Positions 22,501-34,439 are shown, numbered from the stretch's first letter. The stretch: DNA of 64,000 nucleotides from Bathynomus jamesi (GCA_023014485.1 JAJOZX010005792.1:247416-311415); one strand, 5' to 3'. The notes: a model not told the origin generated them from the letters alone. Made by a program: numbers and translations.

Positions 22501-22744
22501 TGACTGAGCTATTTTTATACACGTGTGAATAAATTCTTGTCTATTGTGCATCGTGGACTCTTTTGTAATTATTGGTTAAAATCTGCTTTTTTCAATTTTT
22601 TTTCAATATTGAAGGTCATTGTGGCACCTGAAGATATTAATGTTATGATTTTAAATTTATACCAGCTTATTTCCTCACTACTCCACACATTTTCCACACT
22701 AGCCAATTTGAAAATTCGAAAAATGAGTTTTTCACTCCGCCCTA
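19580..22744 (-). mobile_element. 3165-bp DNA transposon with imperfect long inverted repeats and 8-bp TSD
   Basis: The termini begin TAGGGCGGA at both ends. The first 65 bp or so are imperfect inverted repeats sharing TGGCTAGTGTGGAAAAT, and there is a further inverted match at ATCTTCAGGTGCCACAA (19,708-19,724 and 22,618-22,637). Perfect 8-bp duplications flank it. The internal minus-strand coding region is described next. 8-bp duplications occur in the hAT and P superfamilies, but the ends lack the usual CAG-type hAT start. The superfamily is left open. Confidence 0.8.
20128..22194 (-). pseudogene. Putative transposase of the 3165-bp element, family recurrent in invertebrates but unassigned
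   Basis: Four minus-strand frames read in order as one broken protein. The first (22,194-21,751) has paired basic helices and a CKCKVLTQCSC cysteine cluster. The second (21,779-21,120) has a Ser/Glu-rich linker with KRKLEQPEEQLFKKRK, a likely nuclear signal, and GIYFDGRKDSTL. The third (21,268-20,747) has LVREPGSDYLGHY, NLVAIGCDGAAVNIGEKGG, CQLHANELPLRHL and GPRGFTGPIG. The fourth (20,784-20,128) is a helical C-terminus. Similar text (GCDG..N.G.KGGVIRL, LHANELPLRHL) recurs in many uncharacterised invertebrate proteins, from general knowledge. The Asp in YFDGRKD and in GCDG could be RNase H-fold catalytic residues, but that is inference. Stops and shifts near 21,270 and 21,770 break it. Confidence 0.55.
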
Positions 22745-22825
22745 TAGTACATATACTGTATATATTGTATAATGTAATGATGCATTAAGAATCAATCCAC
22801 AATAAAAACGGACGTCTTCGATATC
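22745..22825 (+). repeat. Right TSD (22,745-22,752) and resumed family E, copy 3 right part
   Basis: TAGTACAT is followed by ATACTGTATATATTG and CAATCCACAATAAAAACGG up to the LINE tail, which is the same junction seen elsewhere without the insertion. Confidence 0.75.
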
Positions 22826-25706
22826 TGTTTTAACTTCAAATTAATGTGAATCCTACATACTCTAAAAAAGAAAAAAAGAAAAATCCACGGCTACATTCGC
22901 GACGTCGCCAATAATGAAGTGACAAACAGCAAATCATAAGATGTGGAGTTCAACGAACTTGCCGTAATGATAATGATAATAATAAGCTTTATTGGCAGGA
23001 TATAAAAACTCATAAAATGTACAATATTCTTGAAGCTAATAAGCGATAAGATAAATCAAACAATAATACATTTTAAAAAACTAGAAATTAGGACTAAAAG
23101 AGAATTAAAAATAAGACACGTACTGAAACAAGTAACAACAAAAACTACTCACTGCTAACACTGCACAAATAATGATAATGATAGTGACCATAATAATATT
23201 TATTGGCAGGGGACAGAGCCCTCTCATCTAAAAAAAAAGTATCCATCAAGGTAATCAATGATAAACTAATTAAATAATAAATTTATAAAACAAAAACAAA
23301 AAAGGACTACAGTAACAAAGACATAACAATGATACACGTAAGGAGATGAGGAATAATGAAAAATAGTAATAACAGCTTCATAAAAATAAAAAGTACGTAT
23401 AATGGAATGGGTAATGCAGGAGTTAGATGGAGCTAGACAAACACTCATACCAAGAGGTTCACTGTGGAAACTTTTTCCACATTTTTAAATGGGTACGATA
23501 ATTTTACTCCATATTTACTTTTTTTTATGCAGGAAGGAGGGGCCAAGGGCGAATGCTAGCAAAAATTCCCTCCCATAGAAGAAGAAGAGAGCCAAAATCA
23601 AGGCCAAAGGTTTTCGAGATGCCTGGACACTATGCGTTCGAAAGACTGAAGCTCAAAGACAAGGGGAAGGATGGATTGAGGAAGGTTTATCCCTTGCGTT
23701 AGAGAGTTGGAGAGAAAAGGAATGAGAATGTGTCGAAAGTCGGATACTGCGAGCTCTCCTTAAAAAGACGAGGCATACAGTTAGAGAGTTCAGAGAGCAG
23801 TGTCCGTTATAATAGTAATAGTAAAGAGAGAGTGAGGCTACATTGCGGCGAAGAGAGAGTTACAAGGAGTTACAAGGACAAGAGGAAGCCTCAAAGACCT
23901 TCCGGTCCACTCTGGGAGGTTCCTCTTATTAAACAAGTTTATTTTTCTTTCAGCTATCCTAGCAGTAGTAGAAAACTGGATAGAAAAGTAAAAGGCTCTC
24001 TCCCCACTAAGAGAGAGAGAGAGAGAGAGATTGAAGACAGTCAGTAAAAGACGGGGAATTGAGAAAAAAGCCTTTCATTCCACCCGGTCAAGTACAGCTG
24101 TGTTGTTTGGGCCACCCCAGAAATGAGAAGCGTACTCCATACATGGGCGGACAAGACTCCTATGTAGAGACAGGAACTGAGTTGGAGTGAAGAGACTCCG
24201 GAGCTGGTACAACACAACTAACCTCTTAGAAGCTATTTTAGAAAGAGAGTATATGTGATCTTTCCAAAAAAAGATTATGCGAAAAGGAAACACTTAGAAT
24301 GTTAAGAGAAGAGGAAGGAGTGGGTTGTGTATTGTTGAAGGGATAGTCGTGTGGAAAATTGTGAAGAGTAGAGATGAAAGAACTGAGTTTTTGAGGCATT
24401 AAAAGCCACAAGGTTTTCTCTGTCCCAGACAGAAATAGTAGAAAGATCAGACGTAGGGTGTACCATAGCAGCCCCACGCAAAACATTGACTGCCTGTTGA
24501 GAGGGACGCTTTGTGAAACGGTTGGAGAAGTGAAGAGTAGAATCATCGGCATAGGAGTGGATAGGACAGGAAGTACAATTTAATACATCACTTATAAATA
24601 GAGGAAAAAGAGTGGGTGACAGGACAGAGACCTGAGGAATAGCACTATTTAAGAGAAGAACGGTGGTCATCTACAACCGCAGCTATAACTCGGTCAGAAA
24701 GGAAATCAGAGATGAAAGCACAAATAGAAAGATAGAAACCGAGGGAGAGCAGTTTGGAAATTAAGGATTTGTGCCAGACTTTATCAAAGCTTTTCATAAA
24801 GCTTTTGATCGTCATTATGGGTCCCTTGCGGAACCCAGAATGACGGTCTGAAAGAAAAATGTGAGAAGAGAGGTGTTTAAGAATCTTCCTATTAAGGATA
24901 GATTGTGATAGATCAGGTTGAATGAAAGCGAACTTCCAGCAGGAAGAAAAAGCACCAGATGAACGACAACGACGAAAGAGTTTGCCTCGGTCGGGTGTCA
25001 GGACAGAAGGACAGTTCTTGAGAACAACAGGATGGACACCATCAGATAGAACAGAAAAACATCTTAGGAGGAGATTCTGATTTCAGACATAATTAAGTCA
25101 GAGAGAGGAGGAGATTGAGAAACAACACCGAAATCGTCAAGGGTTGAGTTAGAGGCGAAAGTTTGAGCGAAAGCAGTTCAGTTTAATCAGAAGAAGAGAC
25201 AGCAACTGAGCCATCGGAATGGAAAATAGGTGGAAAAGAAGAAGAAATAAAGTTGTTGGAGAGGTTCTTCGTTAGGTGGCAGAAAGAGCGAAAAGAATTA
25301 GAATTAGATAGGTTTTCACATTTTTGTCGGATGAAGTAATATTTGGCGAGTCGAAGAAGAGATTTTTCACGATTCGTGGCAGAAATATAAGCTGAGTGAG
25401 AATCAGGAGTTGGATGGCGACGACACCTTCTGAAGCCCTCCTCTCTGTTACGGATAGCATTAGAACAAGTAAAGTTAAACCAAGGATTTTTTGTAGTAGT
25501 AGTAGGAACAGGCTATGGAATGTAGGCCTCCATGCCCGAGAGAATCACCTCTGTGATGCGCTCAGCGCGCTCGGAGGGGCCCCGACCACAGAAGCAGTAA
25601 TCATTCCATGCGAAATCAGAGAAGTACTGCCTAAGGGCCTCCCAATCAGCAGCGCCAAAGTGCCAAAGGCACAATAGCAAGAGGCCTGTAGTTATCACTG
25701 GATAGA

Positions 25707-25712
<6 letters not shown>
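22826..25712 (-). mobile_element. LINE copy 3, most complete (linker, RT, 3' UTR)
   Basis: This is the longest uninterrupted copy of this LINE family. Minus strand from 25,712: DWEALRQYFSDFAWNDYCF linker, helical basic linker, RT fingers and palm, thumb, GA tract (about 24,009-24,030), two tail-like ends (about 23,215 and 22,995), and a final stretch joining family E. It shows what the foldback and Polinton insertions interrupt elsewhere. The endonuclease is missing. Confidence 0.8.
24075..25700 (-). pseudogene. Jockey/CR1-type LINE reverse transcriptase, frameshifted
   Basis: Reading down the minus strand, the linker near 25,700-25,200 (WHFGAADWEAL, then FNFTCSNAIRN) leads to an RT with SDGVHPVVLKNC (about 25,040), SDRHSGFRKGPIMTIKSF and FDKVWHKSLISKLLSLGF (about 24,850-24,760). 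It continues with SVLSPTLFPLFISDVLNC and the catalytic SYADDSTLHFSNRF (about 24,560-24,530). The thumb follows with KIASKRLVVLYQLRS and SLHRSLVRPCMEYASHFW (about 24,230-24,120). Stops and at least three frame changes occur. FDKVWH and YADD are standard LINE RT motifs. The exact clade (Jockey or CR1 group) is not settled. Confidence 0.8.

Positions 25713-25766
<54 letters not shown>
25713..25766. repeat. (TA)n microsatellite
   Basis: Pure TA run between the LINE linker and SINE G. Confidence 0.95.
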
Positions 25767-25767
<1 letters not shown>

Positions 25768-25770
<3 letters not shown>

Positions 25771-25947
25771 CTGCAAACACGCAGTATAATTAACGTAAAG
25801 AACGACGCTTTGTATAGGAGAATATTCCGGGCAAGATGAGAGCGAAAGAACGAAACAAATGAAAAAATGAGGTAACCACCCGGGAATCGAACCCGGGATC
25901 TTCCGATTGCCGGTCAAATATGATAACCATTACACCACAGGCCTCAC
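25768..25947 (-). mobile_element. tRNA-derived SINE family G, copy 2
   Basis: The minus strand has a GGTGTAATGGTTATCA A-box region and a GGTTCGATTCCCGGG B box, then the family body ending near GCGTGTTTGCAG. Confidence 0.75.
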
Positions 25948-26035
25948 TCAATCAAATGTCGTAATTCCTCGACATGCGCGCAGAAACCAATGCCCCAAAG
26001 GGGCACCTTCCGCATGCCGTAACATTATATACATT

Positions 26036-26214
26036 ATAACTGGAAACACGCAGTATAATTAACGTAAAGAACGACGCTTTGTATGGAGAATTCCGCGCAA
26101 GATGAGAGCGAAAGAACGAAACAAATGAAAAAATGAGGTAACCACCCGGGAATCGAACCCGGGATCTTCCGATTGCCGGTCAGATATGATAACCATTACA
26201 CCACTGGCCTCACT
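26036..26214 (-). mobile_element. tRNA-derived SINE family G, copy 3
   Basis: This has the same structure as copy 2 and lies 90 bp away in the same direction. The intervening piece (ATGCGCGCAGAAACCAATGC) also adjoins copy 1. Confidence 0.75.
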
Positions 26215-26221
26215 CAATCAA

Positions 26222-26347
26222 ATCATATCTGACCGGCAATCGGAAGATCCGGGTTCGATTCCGGGGGTTACCTCATTTTTCATTTGTTTCGTTCTTTCGC
26301 TTCATCTTGCGCGGTATATTCTCCTATACAAAGCGTCGTTCTTTACG

Positions 26348-26350
<3 letters not shown>
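26222..26350 (+). mobile_element. tRNA-derived SINE family G, copy 4 (5'-truncated, head-to-head with copy 3)
   Basis: It starts inside the tRNA-like part (AATCATATCTGACCGGCAAT), lacks the A box, keeps a slightly shortened B box arm, and runs into (TA)n. With copy 3 it forms a long inverted repeat. Confidence 0.7.
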
Positions 26351-26414
<64 letters not shown>

Positions 26415-26417
<3 letters not shown>

Positions 26418-27595
26418 GCGTGGTTTTGACCGCCCCATGAACTTAGGAATTTGACAGCAGCCTGAATCCAGTGGATTGGTTCCATTGTTTGTAAACGGAA
26501 TTGTATCGGTGAGAAGTCTCGTCGAATGTCACTGTCGAAGTTAAGGAACCCAAGAAGAACAATATGGCGATACAAAGACCGTACACTCTACACTTCTTAT
26601 AATTCATCTTCGTTGACACACTCAGCTTTTTAAATATTTTTTTGTTTTACTAATCTTTCCTCGAATAAATATGTCATCTCGAAATGTTACTCTCGAGTAA
26701 AATGTGCGAATCTTTCGCGAGGTGATGCATATAATTTATACAGAAATATTAAAGTATTTACGGTGAATGGAAACACGGAAATTCGCTTGATTTATTATTA
26801 TTGCAGTCACATTTCATAAAAGATAATGAAGAAATTTATAAGAATTTACAGTTTAAGTTTTAGTTAATGATTGATTTGGTAATTCTGGAATTTGAATGAA
26901 GTGCAATGCATATATTCTTAAGCTAAAACTTAGAGTAAAACCTTAAGACTGGGATAATAATAAAAAGGATTGAATTCATCAACTAAATCACAAAGTTAAG
27001 AATAGTAAATTCGTTAAATTGAAGTCATAAAATTAAAAAATTATAGATTAACTGTTCCTTAAATTCACTTCTGCAGCACGGTTTTAAAATATAAAGATAC
27101 GTCGAATCCCTAACAAATTGATCACAATTTCAGTTGACTTTTATAATAAGTCAAATATTAATCAGAGGAGGCTAAGATTTATACCATAAATGGGTCAGGA
27201 TAATAGAAGAAGGGTGGTATAGATAGGGATTAAGACAATTATGCTTTACCTATGGGAATGGTAAAAGGTTTTTTTTAGTAAAATTTAATTAAACAAACGG
27301 GAGAAAATGCATTCTTATAAACGCTTAGTTCAGATGGAGTGATAATGGACTGTGGAAGGTCGTCTGTGTTACATGACTATGGGATTGTTTAATTGCTATG
27401 CAATACGCATAAAAGAGAACTGCAACACTGCGACGATATGACTAAGGAATTATGGTTACATGATAGAGAAATAATTCGTCATGGACGAACTGGATTGAAC
27501 CATAGAATTTATGACTATGGGACATATACTGTATATATTGTATATGTAATGATACATTAAGAATCAATCCACAATAAAAACGGACTTCTTCGATA
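26415..27595 (+). repeat. Repeat family E, copy 4
   Basis: It begins GTCGCGTGGTTTTGACCGCC after a (TA)n run and ends CAATCCACAATAAAAACGG before the LINE tail. It lacks the segment around TGGTTTGCTCATTGTATCAG present in the 30,946-32,340 copy. No gene is seen in this stretch. Confidence 0.75.
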
Positions 27596-28545
27596 CTGTA
27601 TCTGTTTTAACTTCAAATTAACGTGAATCCTACCTACTCTAAAAAAGAAAAAAGAAAAATCCACGGCTACATTCGCCACGTCGCCAATAATGAAGTGACA
27701 AACAGCAAATCATAAGATGTGGAGTTCAACGAACTTTCCGTAATGATAATGATAATAATAAGGTTTATTGGCAGGATATAAAAACTCATAAAATGTACAA
27801 TATTCTTGAAGCTAATAAGCGATAAAATAAATCAAACAATAATACATTTAAAAAAATTAGAAATTAGGACTAAAAGAGAATTAAAAATAAGACTCGTCCT
27901 GAAACAAGTAACAACAAAAACTACTCACTGTTAACACTACAGAAATAATGATAATGACAGTGACAATAATAATATTTATTGGCAGGGGACAGAGCCCTCT
28001 CATCTAAAAAAAAAAGTATCCATCAAGGTAATCAATGATGAACTAATTAAATAATAAATTTATAAAACAAAAACAAAAAAGGACTACAAAGACATAACAA
28101 TGATACACGTAAGGAGACGAGGAATAATGAAAAATAGTAATAACAGCTTCATAAAAATAAAAAGTACGTATAATGGAATGGCTAATGCAGGAGTTAGGTG
28201 GAGCTAGACAAACACTTTCATATCAAGAGGTTCAATTGTTGAAGGGACAGTCGTGTGTAAAATTGTGACGAGTAGAGAGATGAAGGAACTGAGTTTTTGA
28301 GGCATTAAAAGCCATAAGGTTTTCTCTGTCCCAGTCAGAAATAGTAGAAAGATCAGACGTCGGGTGTACCATAGCGGCCCCACGCAAAACATTGACTGCC
28401 TGTTGAGAGGGACGCTTTGTGAAACGGTTGGAGAAGTGAAGCGTGGAATCATCGGCATAGGAGTGGATAGGACAGGAAGTACAAGATCACTGATAAATAA
28501 AGGGAAAAGAGTGGGTGACAGGACAGAGCCCTGAGGAACACTATA
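27596..28545 (-). mobile_element. LINE copy 4 (RT palm piece and tails, internal deletion)
   Basis: Tails and 3' UTR at 27,596-28,230 are followed directly by RT text at 28,245-28,556 (VPQGSVLSPTLFPLFISD, then a palm with frame changes). The thumb and GA-tract region present in copy 3 is deleted. The right end is cut by the foldback element at the same place as in copies 2 and 6. Confidence 0.75.
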
Positions 28546-29400
28546 GTTTTTCTTTTTCATGATGTTAGCCCGACGCGGGCAACAGGCCACTCGCAAAGAA
28601 GTCCCAAAAATATAGCTTCCCTCACCAGCTATCTGCAAAGCAGAGAGGATCCAGCTTTGGGACAGGATTTACAGTTTAAACAGCCTAGCCCAGCTACATT
28701 TAGAACCTCAATATAAGCAAAATACTCGCTGCCTTCACGTCGGATTAAATACATCAAAGAAAAAGGGGTAACTATTATATTTTTAACCAAAAGCCAAAAC
28801 TTAAACTTCAACTGGTAGAATTGAGCGTCCACTTTTCAAGGCACATAACATGTCCGTTTCATAGTGTTTGTCATTTACCATTACTTATTCGGACTATACT
28901 GGATTTAATTTTTCTAAAAGAGTTCCTTGTTCCATGCACGGTCTTTGTGTATCATAAAAAACTCAGGGAACCATTCTGAGTTCATTCCTTTCATGAAACG
29001 GACATGTTATGTGCCTTCAAAAGTGGACGCTTAATTCTGCGTTGAGGTTTAAGTTTTGGTTTTTGGTTAAAAATATAATAGTTACGCTTTTTTTTGATGT
29101 ATTCAATCCGACGTGAAGGCAGCGAGTCGTTTGCTTATATTGAGGTTCGAAATGTAGCTGGGCAAGGCTGCTTTAAACCCTAGATCCTGTCCCAAGGCTG
29201 GATCCTATCTGCTTTGCAGATAGCTGGTGAGGGAAGCTATATTTTTGGGACTTCTTTGCGAGTGGCCCGTTGCCGCGTCGGGCTAACATCATGAAAAAGA
29301 AAAAACTATAGTGTTTGTCATTTACATTACTTATTCGGACTATAGTGGATTTAATTCTCCTAGAAGAGTTCCTTGTTCCTTGCACGGTCTGTGTGTATCA

Positions 29401-29403
<3 letters not shown>
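28545..29403. mobile_element. Foldback element (family FB), copy 2
   Basis: Inverted arms at about 28,556-28,860 and 28,985-29,305 begin and end with TTCATGATGTTAGCCCGACG or its complement. The loop piece (CATTTACCATTACTTATTCG) is repeated outside the right arm at 29,318-29,403. Non-coding. Confidence 0.65.

Positions 29404-29460
<57 letters not shown>
29404..29460. repeat. (TA)n microsatellite, Tc1 target
   Basis: Pure TA run immediately left of Tc1 copy B. Confidence 0.95.
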
Positions 29461-29463
<3 letters not shown>

Positions 29464-30604
29464 GTTAGACAAAATAATATGAACACCTGCCGATTTCACC
29501 GGTTATCTTTACGGACTGCTCAGACACAAAGAAACGGTCAATGACTGGCAAACCTATTTAAATGCGTAACGGAGAGTGTATACGTCATGTTATAACCCTT
29601 ACGTTGTTTTTACAGATCTGAGTGAATTATGAATTAGCAGTTATGAAAGACCTGTCAGACTTCCAAAGAGGGCAAATTGTCGGAGCGCGGATGGCTGGTG
29701 CATCGGTGACGAAAACCGCTCAGATGTTCAATGTATCCAGAGGAACTGTCTCTATGGTCATGTCTGCATACCAAAACCATGGAAAGACAAGCACCGACAA
29801 ATGCAATAGTGGACGCAAGAAGAAGCTGTGTGATCGAGACCGCCGGGTGCTAAAGCGCATTGTGACAAAGAACCATAAGACCACAGCTCCAAAAGTGACT
29901 GCATTGAGCGGTGCAGAAAATGGTGTAATGACCATAAGAATTGGTCAATGGACCGGTGGAAGAATGTAGTCTACTCCGACGAATCCTCCTTTACGCTATT
30001 TCCATGTTCCTGTCGAGTTTACGTCTGGAGACAGCCTAAAGATGCTTATGGCCCCGCCTGCCTGACCCCAACCGTTAAGCATGGAGGCGGATCTGTGATG
30101 GTTTGGGCAGCAATATCGTGGAATACTCTTGGCCCAGCTGTAGTACTGCATGGTAGGGTTAACGCTCATGTGTATCTGTCAATATTGGCTGACCAGGTTC
30201 ATCCCATGGTCCAAACGCTGTTTCCCAATGGCGGCGCCATCTTCCAGGATGATAATGCACCAATCCACACCGCTGGGGTCGTTAAAAACTGGTTTGAAGA
30301 GAATGTTAGTGAAGTAGAACGCTTGGATTGGCCTCCACAATCCCCGATCTTAACATTATCGAGCATCTGTGGTGTCAGTTGCAGCAGCAGGTCAGAAGCC
30401 GATTCCCACCGCCGGTCTTTGGAGGAACTGGAGCAGGGTTTGCTCGAAGAATGGCTCAGGATTCCTCTAGCCACTGTCCAAAAGCTGTATGAATCAATTC
30501 CCCGACGCATTGTAGCTGTTATTGCCGCTAAAGGAGGACCAACTCCATATTAAGAATAAAAACCGCCATTTATCAAGGTGTTCATATTATTTGTCCAACC
30601 CCTG
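29461..30604 (+). mobile_element. Tc1/mariner element, copy B (internal deletion)
   Basis: This 1144-bp element has terminal repeats GGGGTTAGACAAAATAATAT (left) and GGGGTTGGACAAATAATATG (right, reverse strand), with TA tracts outside both ends. It is 123 bp shorter than copy A, owing mainly to one internal deletion after GTGACTGCA at about 29,903. It is mirror-placed relative to copy A within the inverted duplication. Confidence 0.9.
29622..30553 (+). pseudogene. Tc1-like transposase, copy B (deleted, catalytic Glu lost)
   Basis: The N-terminal helix-turn-helix frame (29,622-29,969) is intact up to KTTAPKVTA. The rest of the second DNA-binding module is then deleted and the frame lost. The catalytic part reopens at about 29,948 with VYSDESSF and FQDDNAPIHT, so both Asp residues are present. 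After WPPQSP a small frame excursion (about 30,340-30,410) replaces the segment holding the catalytic Glu, and the frame returns at SLEELEQGLLEEW. The lesions differ from those of copy A, so the two copies have decayed separately since duplication. Confidence 0.9.
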
Positions 30605-30616
30605 TGTGTATATATA

Positions 30617-30647
<31 letters not shown>

Positions 30648-30648
<1 letters not shown>

Positions 30649-30940
30649 GGCGCCTCGGTGGTGTAGTGGTTAGCGTCGCTGACTACGAATCCATCGCCCA
30701 AGTTTAGAGACCCGACGGCAGCCGGCGCGCAGCAAAACCCAGCTGTTCATCCTTCCACACAATAAAGAAAGTGGTTCATAGATAAATGGGTACCCTAGGT
30801 GGCCTAGTAGTTAAGACGCTGGGCTGCTCATGGGGCGTGGTTCGGATTCCACGTTAAACTGTAGGTCTAAGGTGGAGTGAAAAGCTTGACCTTCGTCTGA
30901 CTGAACAATTCGGGCGGAAGCTAACCAAAGGTTATATATA
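30648..30940 (+). mobile_element. Dimeric tRNA-derived SINE (family F), copy 2
   Basis: GCGCCTCGGTGGTGTAGTGG module, then GGTGGCCTAGTAGTTAAGAC module with the GGTTCGGATTCC B box, then a body ending AACCAAAGGTTATATA. (TA)n runs lie on both sides. Confidence 0.7.
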
Positions 30941-30945
30941 TATAT

Positions 30946-32340
30946 GTCGCGTGGGTTTGACCGCCCCATGAACTTAGGAATTTGACGGTGGCCTGAATTC
31001 AGTGGATTGGTTTCCTTGTTTGTAGACGGAATTGTATCCGTGAGAAGTCTCGTCGAATGTCACTGTCGAAGTTAAGGAACCCAAGAAGAGCAATATGGCG
31101 ATACAAAGATCGTACACGCTACACTTCTTATAATTCACCTTCGTTGACACTCTCAGCGTTTTAAATAAATTTTTTGTTTTATTAATCTTTCCTCGAATAA
31201 TTATGTCATCTCGAAATGTTACTCTCGAGTAAAATGTGTGACTCTTTCGCGAGGTGATGCATATAATTTATAAAGAAATATTAAAGTATTTACGGTGAAT
31301 GGAAACACGGAAATTCGCTTTGATTTATTATTGCAGTCACATTTCATAAAAGATAATGAAGAAATTTATAAGAATTTACAGTTTAAGTTTTAGTTAATGA
31401 TTGATTTGGTAATTCTGGAATTTGAATGAAGTGCAATGCATATATTTCTTAAGCTAAAAGTTAGAGTAAAACCTTAAGACTGTGGATAATAATAAAGAGG
31501 ATTGAATTGATCAACTAAATCACAGAAGTTAAGAATAGTAAATTCGTTAAATTGAAGTTGATTTGGTTGGTTTGCTCATTGTATCAGTTGCTCGGAGACA
31601 TGAGCACCGGACCTTATAAAATTAAACAAAATTATAGATTAACTGTTCCTTAAATTCACTTCTGCAGCACAGGTTTAAATGAATATAAAGAGACGTCGAA
31701 TCCCTAACAAATCGATCACAATTTCTGTGACTTCTATAATAATAAGTCAAATACTAAATCGATCACAATTCCAGTGACCTTTAAAATAAGTCAAATACTA
31801 ATCAGAGGAGACTGAGATTTATACCGTAAATGGGTCAGGATAATAGACGAAGGGTGGTATAGATAGGGATTAAGAAAATTATGCCTTACCTATGGGAATG
31901 GTAAAAGGTTTTTTTAGTAAAATTTAATTAACCAAACGGGAGAAAATGCATTCTTATAAACGCTTAGTTCAGATGGCGTGATAATGGACTGTGGAATGTC
32001 GTCTGTGTTAGAGTTAAACTTCCAAAGAGGTGGGGGAACAAAGAATTTATGTATCGCGTATAATGATTACATGATATTACATGAAATTACATGAGAATAC
32101 GTGATTACATGCGATTACATGACTACGGGATTACTTAATTGCTATGCAATACGCATAAAAGAGAACTGCAACGCTGCGACGATATGACTAAGGAATTATG
32201 GTTACATGATAGAGAAATAATTCGTCATGGACGAACTCGATTGAACCATAGAATTTATGACTATGGGACATATACTGTATATATTGTATATGTAATGATA
32301 CATTAAGAATCAATCCACAATAAAAACGGACGTCTTCGAT
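30946..32340 (+). repeat. Repeat family E, copy 5 (longest)
   Basis: Full-length version of the repeat. It ends ACGGACGTCTTCGAT, where the CR1-like element interrupts the usual continuation into ATCTGTTTTAACTTC. No ORF of substance. Confidence 0.75.
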
Positions 32341-34439
32341 AGTAACGTAATAGAAGTCCCTGATTTTCGTAGTGCTAATTTTGATAGTTTTGCGGATAGG
32401 ATGAGAGTAGTGGACTGGGATAACTTATTATGGGTAATGACACAAATTTGCATTGGGTGGCGTTTAAAGAAAGTTTTAGGAATATTGAAAGGGAGTTTAT
32501 TCCTCGTAGGCCCAAGCGCGCTAGAAATCATGGTAGGCCCAAGTGGTGGACTAGGGAAATAGGCGAGTTCATAAACGAGCGTAATAGAGCGTATAGACTT
32601 AATAAGCGCAATGGCACGGCAGCTAACTTTAATAGATATATCGAGCTTAGACATCAGGTTAAAAGATCAGTTAGGAATGCTAAGCGTAATTTAGAGATAC
32701 TTATAGCTGCGGATAGTAAACATAATCCAAAAAAGTATTTTGAATACGTTAATAATCGTAAGCCGATAAAAGATAACATAGGCCCTCTAGTGGATGTTAA
32801 TGGCGCTTTGGCTTCTGACGCTCAGGCGATGACGGGTATTTTCAATAACTTTTTTGCGACAGTTTTTACCGTAGAAGACGTAAATAATGTCCCCGACGTG
32901 GACGATATCGTTCCATTTAGTAGCGAGACTATTTTGGATGAAATAACTGTTTACGAGGGTGAGATTGCGCATTATGTCGATAGGCTAAAAGTTAGCAAGG
33001 CTCCAGGCCCTGACGCTTTTTATCCCAGACATTTGAAAGATTTGAAAGACGTTATCGTAGGCCCCTTAACGAAGATTTTTAATCAGTCACTCGAAACGGG
33101 GATTATTCCTGAAGACTTCAAATTAGCTAACGTCACGCCTATTTTTAAAAAAGGCGACCGCGCAGTAGCTAGCAATTATAGGCCCATTAGCTTAACGTCA
33201 ATTGTCGGTAAACTTTTGGAATCCGTAGTTAGGGATCGTATCATCGATCACTTAGAAAGTAGAGATTTGATTAATAGTAGTCAGCATGGGTTTCGACGCC
33301 ATAGGTCTTGTTTAACTAATTTGTTAGAATTTTATAACGAAATAGTGCGCGAATACGATAGGCATAGAGCGGCTGACGTTATTTATTTAGATTTTAAAAA
33401 GGCGTTCGATACAGTTCCGCATAGGAGATTAATTGCGAAGGTCAAAGCGCAAGGTATACGCGGTCAGGTAGCTAACTGGTTAGAAGAATGGCTTCGTGCT
33501 AGGAGGCAGAGGGTGGTAGTTAATGGTAGTGAATCGGGGTGGTTGGATGTAGGTAGGGGTGTCCCGCAGGGTTCAGTGTTAGGCCCATTGCTATTCGTAA
33601 TTTACATTAACAACATAGGTGTAGGATTGACTAGTAACGTGTCAAAATTCGCGGACGATACTAAAATAGGCGGTAAGGTTGTTAACGAGGACGATAGAAA
33701 TAGGCTCCAAGACGATGTAAATAAGATTATGAAGTGGACGGATAAGTGGCAGATGCAATTTAACGTAGACAAATGCAAAGTTTTGCATGTAGGTTCTCGT
33801 AACAATAATTACACGTACACGATGGATGATAGGGAGTTGGCGAGCGTTGACGAGGAAGTAGATTTAGGCGTACGGTATCTAAGGATTTAAAGGTTAGGAA
33901 CCAGTGCCTGGAGTCTTGCGCAAAAGCTAATAGGATGTTAGGCTTCATAGCGCGTAATTTCGAATTTAAATCGAAGGATATTATATTGCCCCTTTACAAG
34001 TCCCTAGTCACGCCTCATTTAGAATATGCCGTTCAGTTTTGGTGCCCGTACTTGCGTGAGGATATTGATAGGTTAGAAAGGGTTCAGTGTCGTGCCACGA
34101 AACTAATTCCGTCATTGCGCAACAAGCCTTAAAGAGTTAGACCTGTATTCACTCGAAACTAGGAGATTAAGGGGGGAGCTTATTGAAGTTTTCAAAATCG
34201 TTAATAACATCGACAACGTAAATTTTGACAAATTGTTCACTTTCGATAATAGTAATACTCGTAATAACGGATTTAAGTTGCGTGGCAGACGCTTCATTAC
34301 TAATATCGCTAAGAACTTCTTTACGTTTAAAGTAATTGATAAATGGAATAATCTTCCTGCACCCGTCGTGAACTCTACCAGCGTTAATGTGTTTAAGAAC
34401 CTTCTTGACAGACATTTTAAAAATATTAACGTTGTTTAA
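32341..34439 (+). pseudogene. CR1-like reverse transcriptase, copy B
   Basis: The open frame 32,430-33,890 carries the full RT: GRPKWWTREIGEF linker, KAPGPDAFYPRHLKDLK, YRPISLTSIVGKLLESV, YLDFKKAFDTVPHRRLI, VPQGSVLGPLLFVIYIN and catalytic FADDTKIGG. A frameshift near 33,870 breaks it where copy A stays open. The thumb resumes at 33,935-34,132 (RMLGFIARNFEFKSKD, then LERVQCRATKLIPSLRNK) and, after another shift, the C-terminus runs to 34,439 (FFTFKVIDKWNNLPAPVVNS). The element stops at the linker, so there is no endonuclease. Different lesions in A and B mean each would need a different repair. Both are non-functional. Confidence 0.85.

Noticed and set aside
25876..25946. Possible tRNA genes (also 13,646-13,718, 26,145-26,210 and the SINE F modules)
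   Set aside because: B boxes are excellent, but the base before the anticodon position is C, acceptor ends do not pair, the same body follows every copy, and they are repeated near (TA)n. They are SINE heads.
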